This document shows, piece after piece, positions 24,371 through 34,055 of a stretch of DNA of 64,000 nt (positions are counted from its first letter, which is position 1; each line of letters starts with the position of its first letter). Source of the stretch: Pyrrhosoma nymphula (Eukaryota > Arthropoda > Insecta > Odonata > Coenagrionidae); the NCBI GenBank assembly GCA_963573305.1, contig OY754331.1, positions 71,661,275 to 71,725,274 on the forward strand, written 5' to 3'. The notes beneath the pieces are model-generated. The model did no database searches. It saw nothing but the letters and a program-made list of their open reading frames with translations, and was not told the origin of the DNA. A program made the position numbers and the translations under genes.

Positions 24371-24412
24371 TAAATTATCTATGCCTACCCCGAAAGGGAA
24401 GACCGTGATGGG

Positions 24413-24475
24413 TATATATGAATGCCTCCTTTCACACTCTTGAGGTGGCTTGCAGGGTATTATGTATATGTATAT
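24413..24475 (-). repeat. Dispersed repeat R, minus-strand copy
   Basis: The minus strand reads ATACCCTGCAAGCCACCTCA near 24441-24460, matching the dispersed motif found on the plus strand at 29.8, 33.9, 35.9, 39.0 and 63.2 kb. Confidence 0.65.
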
Positions 24476-27400
24476 TCCACTCAATGCTGCTCCGACTTGC
24501 ACCCGTGCACTTGAGTTACGCTCAATTTTCTTAGTAGAATTTTGTAAAGTATAAGTTTTGATAAACGTTGAAATTTTAATAAAAAAAGAAAGACTGACAC
24601 GGCGGAAAATCCGAAGGTACTTTGCCCGGAGAGAAAAATATGGAGATACGCCAATAATAAAAACCACAAATTTGACTTAATCAACGTGCAATTCCCCTTG
24701 GAACCACCGTGAGGACATTGAAATTGCCGGTCTAAGGATAGGAACTTACCCATTTATGGCTTACCTACAGCTATTACTTGCATCGTGAAAATAAACATTA
24801 TGTCCAGTGCTCGACGCTGCTAACTGTGGCGCACGTACTGACTGAATGCCCTCTCTTGAAAGACAGGCGGAAAAAGAAAACAATGCAGAGAACACGAGCG
24901 GCGAGATTTGGATTTAAACTTTAGAACTCTTTCGCGAGAGAAACACTCCACGCCATGTACCTAGCGAAAAAAAGTACACTTAACAATCGCCGTCGAAAGG
25001 CTGGATAACAATCAACGTTTTCTGACGCAACGCTAGCGGAAGGTGGCTTTCAGTTTTTCTTGGACTTTCCTTCAGTGATGAGTGAATCACGATTGACGGG
25101 AGTATCAACACCAGTTCTTTTACCGTTGTTTCCAACGGATTTGGAAATGGTTGCGAAGTGACTGTTTCTTCTCATATTAAAAAAAATATAAAGAATCCGC
25201 TTAATATAACGACGAATAATACTTCAGGAATGTTAATTATGTTTCATTGTGAAGTTACAAAAGCAATATGGACAATAAGGAAATGACATTTAACAAATAT
25301 TGAAACAAAAGTTATCCTCTGATTGGCTGCCGGCTACGTAGCGTAACGAAAGACTTTGACATGGTTCGCTCGCTGCCCGTTGTCGATACCGTCAACGTCC
25401 AGCCATCGTAATAGTTTCCACTCATCGAGCTCCGCGAACCCCACCGTACATCTCCGTCGCGTCAGGAAACGTCGACCGTAATCCCACCCTATCTCGCGTT
25501 CCAGTCGCGAGAGATAATGCATCTTCCTCAACCCGGGCGGACAAAAGGGACTGAGAGATAGAGAGGGAGGGATGCAGAAAGAGAAAGCACACGCGATGTT
25601 TTTGGAAGAAGGCGCCAGGGTGTACGGACCCCCTGGATGTGTGTGCAGTAGGGGGAGAAAGGGGCCTGGCCGTTTTATGGGGGACCAAAAAGAGGAGGGG
25701 GAGACTGAGGAAGAGGCGACGGAGAGGGTAAACCAGTCTAGACATCGCGGAGGCGCGTGTGACGACTGCAAAAAAGAGAGAAAGTGGACGTTGGAGGAAG
25801 AAGGGGGAAGCGGGAGGGGATGGGGAACTGGGATGAGTGTTGCTATGGGAATGAGAAAGAAAGAAAAAGAGAAGATACAACAGGGTGGCCACCACATTCT
25901 TTTTCCAAAATCAAGGAGACATTTTTCGATTGTTTTTAAATACAATGAAACCAAGATTATCCAAGGTAATATGGACTGAGGTCCCCTCGGATACTCAAAA
26001 ACTCGGGAAGTCATATGTGCGACAGAATTACCAACTTGCAAAAAAATAGATATTTTTATGCTCTCCGGACTTCATTTTTGGACATCGTTGGGTTAAAATA
26101 TTTCTGCCATATGCTTATTATTTTTGTGATCAACCTGATTGCCGATTCTTGATGTTCGTTAGTATGAGCAAAACTGGCTTGGAACAGCCTCAACGTACGG
26201 GTCTGTATCTCGGTTAATACGGAATCTCAGCAAATTGGGGCTCGGATAATCGAGATTCTGATGGGTTTATTACTCAGAATATTACGTATACACATGATGT
26301 TTTGAGAGGAATTTTCTTAACATCTTGACGATGATACGGGACCATATTTCAAGCATATTTTGTATAGTAGAAATGAAATTGCAACTCCTAACGTATTACA
26401 GCTATGGAAACGGGAACATTTTATCTAGAATACGTTGCAGCTGTCATGAGAACGCTGAATATCGGTGACCAAAGCCGATAAACAAAATCTAAAACTTACA
26501 CTGGCGGTGCATAAAATATGAATCGTTTTTTCAGCGTTGTTACTAATGCTTATGGTAGCTCATTTTCAATATGGCACCAGAGTATCGGTGATTTCATAGA
26601 ATCTGCAAAACATTGGAAAAAACGCTTGCGTTTCCATAGTTCCGTAACTAAGGAGTTGTGAGTCCGAGTTCATTGAAAAAATGTGCTTTAAATTACATAC
26701 CCTCCCGCCCCCAGACGTTTTGCAGATTCCTACAGAAACTCCTTTGTATAGTGGGTCCCTCACCATAGAAGAAAAAGTAGACGCGCCAAGAAAACTTGGG
26801 AAGAAGGATTCAAAGTCTAAAACTATTCAATATCTAAAACAAATTTCCACAACAGAGATCGGAAAGATCAAGATAAGTGAAAACTACGATGCCAGAACCA
26901 ATTTTGGAAGCAGTAAGTAAAATCGCAAATACAAAAATAAGTTTAACTCCTAAGCTGAATTCCTAAATTATTTTTATCAACTTTATATCAAATGCATCCA
27001 GGCAAAATATATTATTTTTGGACATTGCCAGGGTCCCCGAAGTTTATGACCCGCGACAAATATAAAAAAATTGACGTTTTGCAAGGGGTACGCAGTGCAT
27101 TTCAGAGTCATTTGTTGGCACATCTTAATTATTTTCCTACTTATTTTAATGCGTTCATTAAATACCGTGGTCACAATGTCCAGTTTTCAGTTCAAATGAA
27201 TACGGTATGGAGGGATGAAAACAAAATAAATAATGTACTTTGTGCATCTACTATTCGGAAACATTGACAGGACTTTTAATTTGTCCCCAACGTGGCAACT
27301 ATGCATGTACGGCCGCCTCTGGATGCTAAATTCTGCGAAAAACAAAACTTTGCAAATTCCACCCAGGTTATTATTCCGCTCAGACCGGTTTCAATGTTTT

Positions 27401-27765
27401 CGAGTCATTTTCGAGGGATTGAGGTAAGTATTGAGACAATTCCCATGAAAATGACGCGAAAGAGTTAATACTAGCCTGTGTGGCACATAATATAAAACAT
27501 AATGAGTTTAAAAGTTTATTCACTATGCAAAAAGTTTAGCATCTCAGCTTCTTCATTGATGCAACCGTGGGTGAAAATTACGTAACAGTGCGTAATAAAA
27601 TATAAGTACTTCGCATGAGTAAACAAATACCATCCAAAAAAACGATTTAATGATTTGAAATGAGACGGTATTGACAATCTTGAGGAAATCACACACAAGG
27701 TGCGGTATTTCCTTTACGGAGTCGCCCGTAAGTTCACATTACTGCGATAATTCTATAAAGAAAAA
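24476..27765. other. No recognised gene; purine-rich island 25545-25880
   Basis: The G/A-rich block at 25545-25880 produces minus-strand frames of 235 and 157 codons made of serine/proline/leucine-rich simple sequence, which I do not accept as genes. A small intron-exon-like arrangement at 26714-26914 and 27233-27422 was noted and rejected. Confidence 0.45.
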
Positions 27766-27850
27766 ATGGTCCACCTTGACCGGGACTCGAGCCCAGATCC
27801 CTCGGTATCGATCCGAGTGCTTCAGCATATTAGGCTACTGAGGGATCCAC
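27766..27850 (-). mobile_element. tRNA-derived SINE head
   Basis: On the minus strand there is an A-box-like TAGCCTAATATGCTGAAGC, an anticodon-arm-like hairpin CTCGG-ATCGATA-CCGAG with a 7-base loop, and a T-arm-like hairpin CTGGG-CTCGAGT-CCCGG with a 7-base loop containing the B box. Acceptor stem pairing is not evident, so a functional tRNA is unlikely. Full SINE limits are unclear. Confidence 0.75.
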
Positions 27851-28536
27851 CTCCCCTGTGAAATTCTGGAAGTATGGGCCATTGAGGACTTCCCGCGAGA
27901 CTAATTTCGTGATTTTTCAAAAAACTGCTGAGAAAATACCTCGTGCCATAAAAAAATTAAAGAAAAATGTGGATGGAAAATTCCCACAGAGCGTCTAAGT
28001 CGGGGAGAATTTCTCAAATCTTACGCGGTGTTTGCAGTTTCAAGGAGTTTTCAAGGATTTCAAGTAGGTTGGCCACCCTGCTCAGCGACTGGGAGTCTGT
28101 GCGGGGGGAGGGGGGAATCTCCGAATAAGGGGAACGAAGAGGGGGGGCTGAAGGGCTCCGGAGATTGGCGGTAGGGGAAGGAAGTGGGGGAGGGAGAGGG
28201 TGAGAAAAGAGAAAAAGGGTTACAAACTGCGCACGTTTGAAGGGGGTCGGCGATCGCGTGGAAAAAAAAACAAGTAAATAAATAAAATCGATCGACCCAA
28301 GGAATGGAGCCAAAACTTCTCACCCCTCCCTTCATCCACCAGCGAACCCGACAGATAATTTCCCCCTCGCCGCAAAGACTCCTCGATACAACGCAAAAGG
28401 AATTCAGATCATCGAAACTTACGGGGGGTGTCACACACTGAGGGGGTACACGAAAGTGAGGAATTCAGAATGAAGAAAATCATTCGTCCCAACTGAAAGA
28501 GGACAAAACTATGTACTTTTCTACAGTTTACTTATT
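27851..28536. other. No gene seen; G-rich island
   Basis: About 28090-28440 is G-rich on the plus strand and gives spurious 99- and 124-codon minus-strand frames. Nothing else was recognised. Confidence 0.45.
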
Positions 28537-28577
28537 TCTGCGATCGATTTCACCTTGGTGAAGCATCTTCAGGCAAA
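28537..28577 (-). ncRNA. Hammerhead-like remnant with shortened stem II
   Basis: Minus strand: helix I TTTGC (28577-28573); core CTGAAGA (28572-28566), matching CUGANGA; one extra T; a collapsed stem II region containing CACC-AA-GGT; GAAA (28551-28548); palindrome ATCGAT (28548-28543); C (28542); and GCAGA (28541-28537), pairing with helix I including one G-T. A few bases appear to be missing between stem II and GAAA, so it is probably inactive. Confidence 0.45.
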
Positions 28578-29059
28578 TTCTGAAGCGTCTACCAGCCAAT
28601 TTAAACACATAGGTATGCATTAGAGTTTGTTTGCAAGTGAATATGGTTTGCGGTGGAGGGAAAGAGACTGGAGGGGGTAAAAGAGAATGGTAGAGAAATT
28701 TTAGTCACAGTTAGGGTGAGATAAACTGGAAGAGATAAATCATTTTTAGAAATAGCATGGGCATGGTGGGGGAATATTTGGTGGCCGGAACAAGGATACA
28801 GCCGAGTTCAGACTTCCGTACAGGAGGTAGGGGAGGGTAGGAAAGGAAGTAGATGGAATTGGGAATGGACTGTTATGTGAGTGGAAGGTCAAAGCACAAC
28901 ATTTTTAGGGGAGAACATAGAGGGTAGGAAGGGTTAAGGGCGTCTCTAGTAGGTCCGTGACCTAGAAGTAAAGAAGTGAGAGAGAGAGCATGAGATGAAG
29001 TTTATGATCTGCCGAAACAAGTTTCGAGGAAGGGCTGAAATGTGCGGTGGGAAGGGAAA
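28578..29059. other. No gene seen
   Basis: G-rich plus strand with no recognised coding or RNA feature. Confidence 0.4.
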
Positions 29060-29175
29060 CCTCCGTTACCTCAGGTGGCTTACTAAATGTTGGAAGTCTG
29101 GATTCGTATAAACGCTTGGCGTGAATACTGGGAGCTCTGGGTTTAAATCCCGGTCTAAACTAATAATTTTTCATC
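29060..29175 (+). mobile_element. tRNA-derived SINE-like sequence
   Basis: The string GGGTTTAAATCCCGGTC near 29142-29158 is a good B box with T-arm-like flanks. An A-box-like TGGCTTACTAAA lies about 70 bp upstream. The body is decayed. I infer a SINE rather than a tRNA because no cloverleaf can be drawn. Confidence 0.55.
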
Positions 29176-29810
29176 ATGAATTGCGTAGATTAATGGACGT
29201 CCTCCACGGGTAACCTCCTTATTGAAGATAAATTACTTTCATTCTATTGACGCAAACACCATTCACGATAGACGCCATTTACTCAGGTCATATTCCGTTT
29301 CCTAGAGAGTATGACTACCTACGGATTTCCAATTGAGTTCGGCAGCTCTCTCTCTCGAGTTTAAGGATTTTTCTGCTCGCGATTCATGCAATGTATTCCA
29401 CATTTGAAAATTCAGAGTGTCGTTAACAATTTGGCAAGTGAAACGGCGCTGGTTACAATTCCACCATCAGGAAATGTTTCAGACATGCAGAAGCACAAGG
29501 GACCAAATAAGGATGGGGTTGATGTAGTAATCGTTATGGAGTATAAACGAACGTCATTAAATACAATAATCATCTCAACTCACTTGCGTCAATTGAGTGA
29601 TTAGAATGTCCGTTGTGTAATTACCGATGTGTTACCAATGTGGATGTTATGAGCATTTATATTTGTCCGTTATTTTATATTTCGCCTGTTTTAGCGGGTC
29701 CGCGGTAGTAAAAAATAAAAAGGTTGAAGAACGCTGGTGTAAAGCCCTGAAAAAATGGTCTTGACCCCCACATTTATTATTGGAAATTGTAATGTTATAT
29801 ATACATCTGA
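29176..29810. other. No gene seen
   Basis: A 72-codon frame at 29386-29604 has no family resemblance. Nothing else was recognised. Confidence 0.4.
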
Positions 29811-29965
29811 ATTAACATACTACCCTGCGAGCTTCCGAAGAAGCGCGTGGCACAGGGTGTTAGGACACCAACCATAAAATGGGAGAGAATGGGAAAAAGG
29901 AAGGGGGAGAAGATAGAGGTGAATTGTTTGAACAATGTCTTATATTAATCTTCACTCCGTTTTGT
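29811..29965 (+). repeat. Dispersed repeat R, longest copy
   Basis: It contains ACTACCCTGCGAGC, then GTTAGGACACCA, a purine-rich stretch, and AGAGGTGAATTGT. The last three blocks recur in the same order at 33929-34055. Shorter relatives occur at 24.4 (minus), 35.9, 39.0 and 63.2 kb. Confidence 0.75.
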
Positions 29966-29974
29966 AATAAGAGA

Positions 29975-30541
29975 ATATTCAAGTATTACGTAAGACGATT
30001 TTTACCACATTTTCACCCCCCCCCCCTCCCATGTAAGATAACGTAAGATTTCACGAACCCTCCCCTCCCAATCTTACGTAAGTTATCAGACATATTTGAA
30101 ACCATGGATATAGATAGTATACTATGGGTAATTTTATGTCAAAATGCACACAAACTGACATCACGGATATCGATAACGATTTTTGATATTTCTCGATTCG
30201 CTGTACGCACAACTCGCAAAACATGTGTTCTTGCTTATACAAAACTTGTGAAAATGCGACATCACCAAACTAGTGAACGCAACGAATTGATTGTACGTTT
30301 TTCTATAGTTAAGTATACTATCAGGCGTACCACCTACCACCTATCACCCACGGTGATCCTAAAAAGTAAGATTTTTCCTCCGAAAATAATTTTTAAAAAT
30401 GATAAAAATACGAATTAAGAAGTGACTTATATCTTACATAAGACTTTCTCGGATCCCCTCACCCCCTTACGTAAGACAACGTAAGAAAATCCCAAACCCC
30501 CTCCATACCCACAACGTCTTACGTAATACTTGAATGGCCCC
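29975..30541. mobile_element. MITE with TTACGTAA-rich terminal inverted repeats
   Basis: ATTCAAGTATTACGTAAGAC at 29977 is matched in inverted orientation at 30516-30535, just before GGCCCC. The palindromic core TACGTAA recurs inside both arms near 29985, 30074, 30470 and 30523, with further CGTAAG copies, alongside C-rich tracts in both arms on mirrored strands. The centre (30110-30410) has no convincing frame. Termini of this type are familiar from arthropod DNA transposons, but I do not assign a superfamily. Confidence 0.85.
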
Positions 30542-31040
30542 AAATCATTACGAGGAAAAAAAGTTGCGTTTTAAGTTTAGCATTGGTTAAAACTGTGAAA
30601 ATTTGTCACGCCTTAAACTTATACTTTTCAAGTTAAGTTACGCCTGAGTCTGAAAAATACAACGCTGGAGGAATTTTACAAAACGCATGGGGTTAAAAGC
30701 GGATTGATCGCGTGTTCGCGGGTTGTCAAACGAGGAAGAAAATCAAGTGATGGAGACTTCAAATAGGACGACTTGTTATTCCTCCCCTTAGGGGGTTGGA
30801 AATACTGGCGAAGATGAGCGCATCTTGGACGAGAATAGCTAAAAGAGGGGTGAGAAGGAAAAGGAGGTCACCACCGCGCCAGGGAATTGCGACGCGGGTA
30901 TCCGCGCGAAGGCAACCGTGGGAACCTAACCCCCGCGGGGCATTTTGACTTTAAGAGTCGTTCCCTGAATGGGAAACAGAAAGGAAAGCATTCATCAATA
31001 CTGTGAGTGCTCGTGCATCTTTAAGGTAAGAAACGATCAG
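30542..31040. other. No gene seen
   Basis: A GC-richer patch at 30870-30960 has no recognised feature. Confidence 0.4.
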
Positions 31041-31144
31041 GAGCAGTGTTTCTCAGGATGTTCCGCCGTGTCGGGTCTTGATTGTGGTGATGACGTTTAG
31101 GAGACATTGCAGCTTCAATCTTCAAGTCAGTAGTGTGGAGGATG
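31041..31144 (-). repeat. Left inverted arm flanking a Penelope-like fragment
   Basis: On the minus strand this segment matches 33678-33782 on the plus strand at roughly 80 percent by eye, including CTGACTT, GAAGCTGCAAT, CAATCAAGA and GGCGGAACATCC. The two arms face each other across the Penelope-like fragment. A hammerhead-like string (TTGAAGA, then TAAACGTC) is present in decayed form. Confidence 0.8.
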
Positions 31145-31904
31145 GTTAAGTCGAGTCAAATATAATAATTGCCATGTTGAAAAAAAAACAAATGAACCAA
31201 GCAAAAAGATAACAAGTTACAATCTAATAAAACTGAAAATGGCTCATGTTGGCTGATTATCTCCTCAGGGTTTGGGAAAGTTCACCGGGATCACGCGGCG
31301 GGGATGACTATGACCCGGCATTTGCCCGAGAGTGGACTCAATCCCGTAAAACCTCCGGAAGGCCGCCTAGAACCGGGGAGAGGCCAACACGTAACAACAT
31401 AAAATAACAACTATAACAACAATGAAATAAGTAAATAAATAAATAAACGAATATGAGAAGTCCTGTTAAAAACATTGAGCACTGACGGTTTACTGGGAAA
31501 GTTCAATAGACAACATATATTATAAATTGTCTCTTTGGCAAAAATGCTCCCTAGTAGAGTTCACTACACTACACTAAAATTCTTCGTATCTACCTTCTCT
31601 TCACGACGAGTGAGCCAACGATTATGGTGCGGGGGCGATTCAGGTACGGCCATATCCGGGTAATACCTTGACACGTAGTCCACGAGGAGATTCGAAGCTT
31701 CATATGTCCATTCGCGAGCTAAAAAGAGCTGACGAGTGGAGGATGGCAAAGGTGCAACAATTATAAAGGGACCTCAGGGAGGCTCGCTGTCTCCTCGGTC
31801 AATCAGAGACGTTGCCACATTTTGTCTCATCAGTGTTTGACCTCTCCGTTTCGCAGGGAAGAGGCGTTTGAATGTATTGGGGGTTTTTACACCTTTCTAT
31901 GGGC
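31145..31904 (-). other. 3' flank of the Penelope-like fragment, no clear gene
   Basis: This lies downstream of the GIY-YIG stop codon and inside the inverted arms, so it is probably the element's 3' region. A 61-codon minus-strand frame (31749-31564) has no recognised family. The segment near 31280-31440 ends in A-rich and (AAAT) tracts, which might be the tail of another retroposed sequence. Confidence 0.45.
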
Positions 31905-32041
31905 TTACGAATTACATAATCTAGATGCATATTGGATTTCCTTAGCTAAAGTTTGGGCGTTCTCACTCTGAATTACATAATCCACTCTTGAGAAGGACTG
32001 ATCCGTGACCGCTAATTGGATGCAGTGCTTGTTCTTGAATG

Positions 32042-32049
32042 CTCTACGG
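32042..32049 (+). repeat. hAT target-site duplication, left copy
   Basis: CTCTACGG is repeated exactly at 33427-33434. Eight-base duplications are the hallmark of hAT insertion. Confidence 0.93.
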
Positions 32050-33426
32050 TAGTGATGGGCAGTTTCGTTCCTTTCTCGGACTCGTTCCTTTCGTTCTCGT
32101 TCACTAAAAGGAACGAGTTTAAAGATTCGTTCATTTCGTTCATTTTCAAGTTGCGCCTGGGAATTCGGGTATTAGGGTACATGTCAATGATATAATTCAA
32201 TATTATTCGTGCTATTTGCTCTCGTCAATTACTTTTTGCTTCAAACCATTAAAATAATATCGAGTTTCAAGGTAATATCTATCACTGGTGAAGGCGTTAG
32301 GGAAAGATACATTTGAAAGATTCACGAAAAGCCGACTTTGGCATCATGTTGCCAGAGAACTACCATAAATGAAGAAAACGAATAGAAGAAAGCTGTAGGC
32401 CTGAATGAGATCTAGAAAAAACAGCCCAACAGATTCGTGATCCAAATTCTAGTTTAGAAACCACAGTCGAAAATCCGGAATAGCCGACTTTGGCGTCATG
32501 TTTTCAGCAAACTATAAGTGTAAGAGAGTTCGTGTTTGATGATCTCTGGTGGGAAAATTAAGCAACACAGAATAACAGCGTTGGTCAAATCTTGTAGAAT
32601 ATTTAATCTTCCAATATAATATGTCGTCAGATTCTAGGTCCGACTTACTGTTCAAAAGATATGAAGCAAGAACAGAAAGTCTCGTTTTATAAATGCCAAA
32701 AAAGCCGCCATTTTTAATTTTATAGTCGGTTTAACGATAAATAATCTTGGTTTTTACTTATTATTGGTGAAAAATATGTCGAGACGCATGCGCATTTCAT
32801 GTTTCAAGGTCGTATCCCCACCATTAGAGGCGTGAAGGAAAGAAACATTTGACAGTTTTACCAAAATTCGACTTTTGCACCATGCTACCAGAGTACTATT
32901 TGAGATAGAAAAAAAAACAAAAGCACCAAGTTGTAGGTAACTATGAGGTCTAGATGCCTGGGGAAAGTAGTTTTCAGATCAGAACCCTAGTTTAGGAGCT
33001 ATAGTAAAAAAAACAGTAAAAAATGGAAATTCTTCACTAAATGTTGTGTTTGAGGACCTCCGAAGTATTTATTCTGTAAGCCAACTTTTATTTTATAATA
33101 TTTTGCCGTTCGATGTACAACATACAGTACGTAATTCCATCCTCGTCTTCAAAGTACCTGGCCTGTCATCTCTGCGAATTGGTTGCGTCCTCTCTTTCCT
33201 TTGATTATTTTTGTTCACATTGCATTCCCTTCATTCAATTGATTCCCTACGTTCCTATGAATCCTTTCCTTTATTTGATTACTTTCGGTCCTTCGAATCT
33301 TTTCGGTCCACTCGTTCCTTTCGGTCCTTTGGAACGAGAATATTTCCACAACAGGATTCGCTCCTTCTCGTTCCATCAGTGGATTCGTTCCAAAGGAACG
33401 AATCGTTCCGAAATGACATATCACTA
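32050..33426. mobile_element. Non-autonomous hAT element, 1377 bp, nested in a Penelope-like fragment
   Basis: It begins TAGTGATGGGCAG and ends ATATCACTA, giving short inverted ends of the TAGTGAT type common in hAT elements, and is bounded by the 8-bp duplication CTCTACGG. No transposase frame is present, so it depends on another copy. Both ends are crowded with the hexamer CGTTCC or its complement GGAACG (about 32066-32140 and 33290-33415). Such subterminal clusters are typical transposase-binding regions of hAT elements. The interior contains a diverged direct duplication. The insertion is younger than the Penelope-like sequence it interrupts. Confidence 0.92.
32265..33085 (+). repeat. Diverged internal duplication inside the hAT element
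   Basis: The block at 32265-32590 is repeated in weaker form at 32803-33085, about 538 bp later. Shared landmarks are GTTTCAAGGT, then GCGT..GGAAAGA, CGACTTT with CCAGAG, CTAGTTTAG, and GTGTTTGA. A third partial copy of the CGACTTTGGC block is near 32485. Confidence 0.7.
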
Positions 33427-33434
33427 CTCTACGG
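33427..33434 (+). repeat. hAT target-site duplication, right copy
   Basis: CTCTACGG, identical to 32042-32049, directly follows the right end of the hAT element. Confidence 0.93.
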
Positions 33435-33677
33435 TGCTCTTCCAGTAGGCATTTAGCTGTCCGTTTAGCTTGCCCAATGCACTTCTTCCCACAACTGCAA
33501 GGTATCTCGTATATGCATTCGTGAAGAGTACACGAAATGCCGTCCCTGACCCTCGGGAGGACACCTCGTGTCTTTTTCACTGTAGCGATTAAGGGCATGA
33601 TGCTATGTTTCTTCAGGATCCTCTCAATCTTTTCTGTGGCCCCCTGCCTGAGCCCCCTATATAAGTGTGCGCCTTTG

Positions 33678-33782
33678 CCAACCCCCACACTTCTGACTTA
33701 AAGACGGAAGCTGCAATCCCTCCGAAACATCGTCGCCGCAATCAAGAAAGACGCGGCGGAACATCCCGAGAAACCCTGTTCC
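33678..33782 (+). repeat. Right inverted arm flanking the Penelope-like fragment
   Basis: This is the inverted partner of 31041-31144. It contains AAGACGGAAGC, TCCGAAACATCGTC and GGCGGAACATCCCGAG. The TTAAAGA plus GAAAC arrangement resembles a decayed hammerhead core. Confidence 0.8.
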
Positions 33783-33928
33783 AGAACAAAGCTGCGGAAG
33801 CCCACAAGAGAAAAGAAACGATCATTTCCAAGTTGGCTACAAAGATGTTGGGGGAAGCAACCGGAAAATGAGCCTTTGAGGAAAATGAGAATTTCGCGCC
33901 ATTAACGATAAGTTGGTAGGTAAATTTA

Positions 33929-34055
33929 CATATTGCCCCACGAGCCGCAACAGGAGGTGTTAGGACACCAGCTATTGAAAGGGGAGGGGGGGATAATAAG
34001 GAAAAGAGGGAGGAGAGGGCAGAGGTGAATTGTGTGTTAACGATGTGTCTTAAGA
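33929..34055 (+). repeat. Dispersed repeat R, second long copy
   Basis: GTTAGGACACCA, a purine-rich stretch and AGAGGTGAATTGT occur in the same order as at 29811-29965. The front block reads CCCACGAGCC. Confidence 0.72.

Larger units (their letters stand above)
31905..33677 (-). pseudogene. Penelope-like element C-terminal (GIY-YIG) fragment, split by a hAT insertion
   Basis: Two minus-strand pieces, 33677-33427 and 32049-31905, form one frame once the inserted hAT element and one target-site copy are ignored. The first piece has the linker GATEKIERILKKHSI, a region resembling the conserved L-R-x-x-K/R-D segment, and the endonuclease start IYEIPCSCGKKCIGQAKRTA followed by EEHRR. The second continues with the helical part of the domain to a stop at 31905. 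GIY-YIG nucleases make the nick used by Penelope-like reverse transcriptases to insert. Here the YIG tyrosine is replaced by cysteine (CIG), so activity is doubtful. The reverse transcriptase is missing, so the copy is 5'-truncated. The 157-codon frame at this place is chimeric: its last third is hAT sequence. Confidence 0.85.

Noticed and set aside
25334..26041. 235-codon minus-strand frame
   Set aside because: It runs over a purine-rich island and encodes serine/proline/leucine-rich simple sequence; overlapping frames on both strands are equally long for the same reason.
26714..27422. Two exon-like blocks with acceptor- and donor-like ends (CCCCCAG before 26714, GTAAGT after 26913, GAGGTAAGT at 27421)
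   Set aside because: The translations match no family I know, the intervening frame is not clearly linked, and splice-like strings are common by chance; transcript data would be needed.
31280..31390. GC-richer segment with a GATGACTATGACCC string, reminiscent of rRNA-associated sequence
   Set aside because: The similarity is only a few bases and does not extend; no rRNA or rDNA-specific element can be supported.
31745..31860. CTGATGA string on the minus strand downstream of the Penelope-like fragment
   Set aside because: It is followed by a GAC...GTC stem but lacks the required GAAA and palindrome in the right place, so it is not counted as a hammerhead-like motif.
33113..33456. 111- and 81-codon plus-strand frames
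   Set aside because: They translate the hAT subterminal CGTTCC clusters and the adjoining Penelope-like DNA on the wrong strand.
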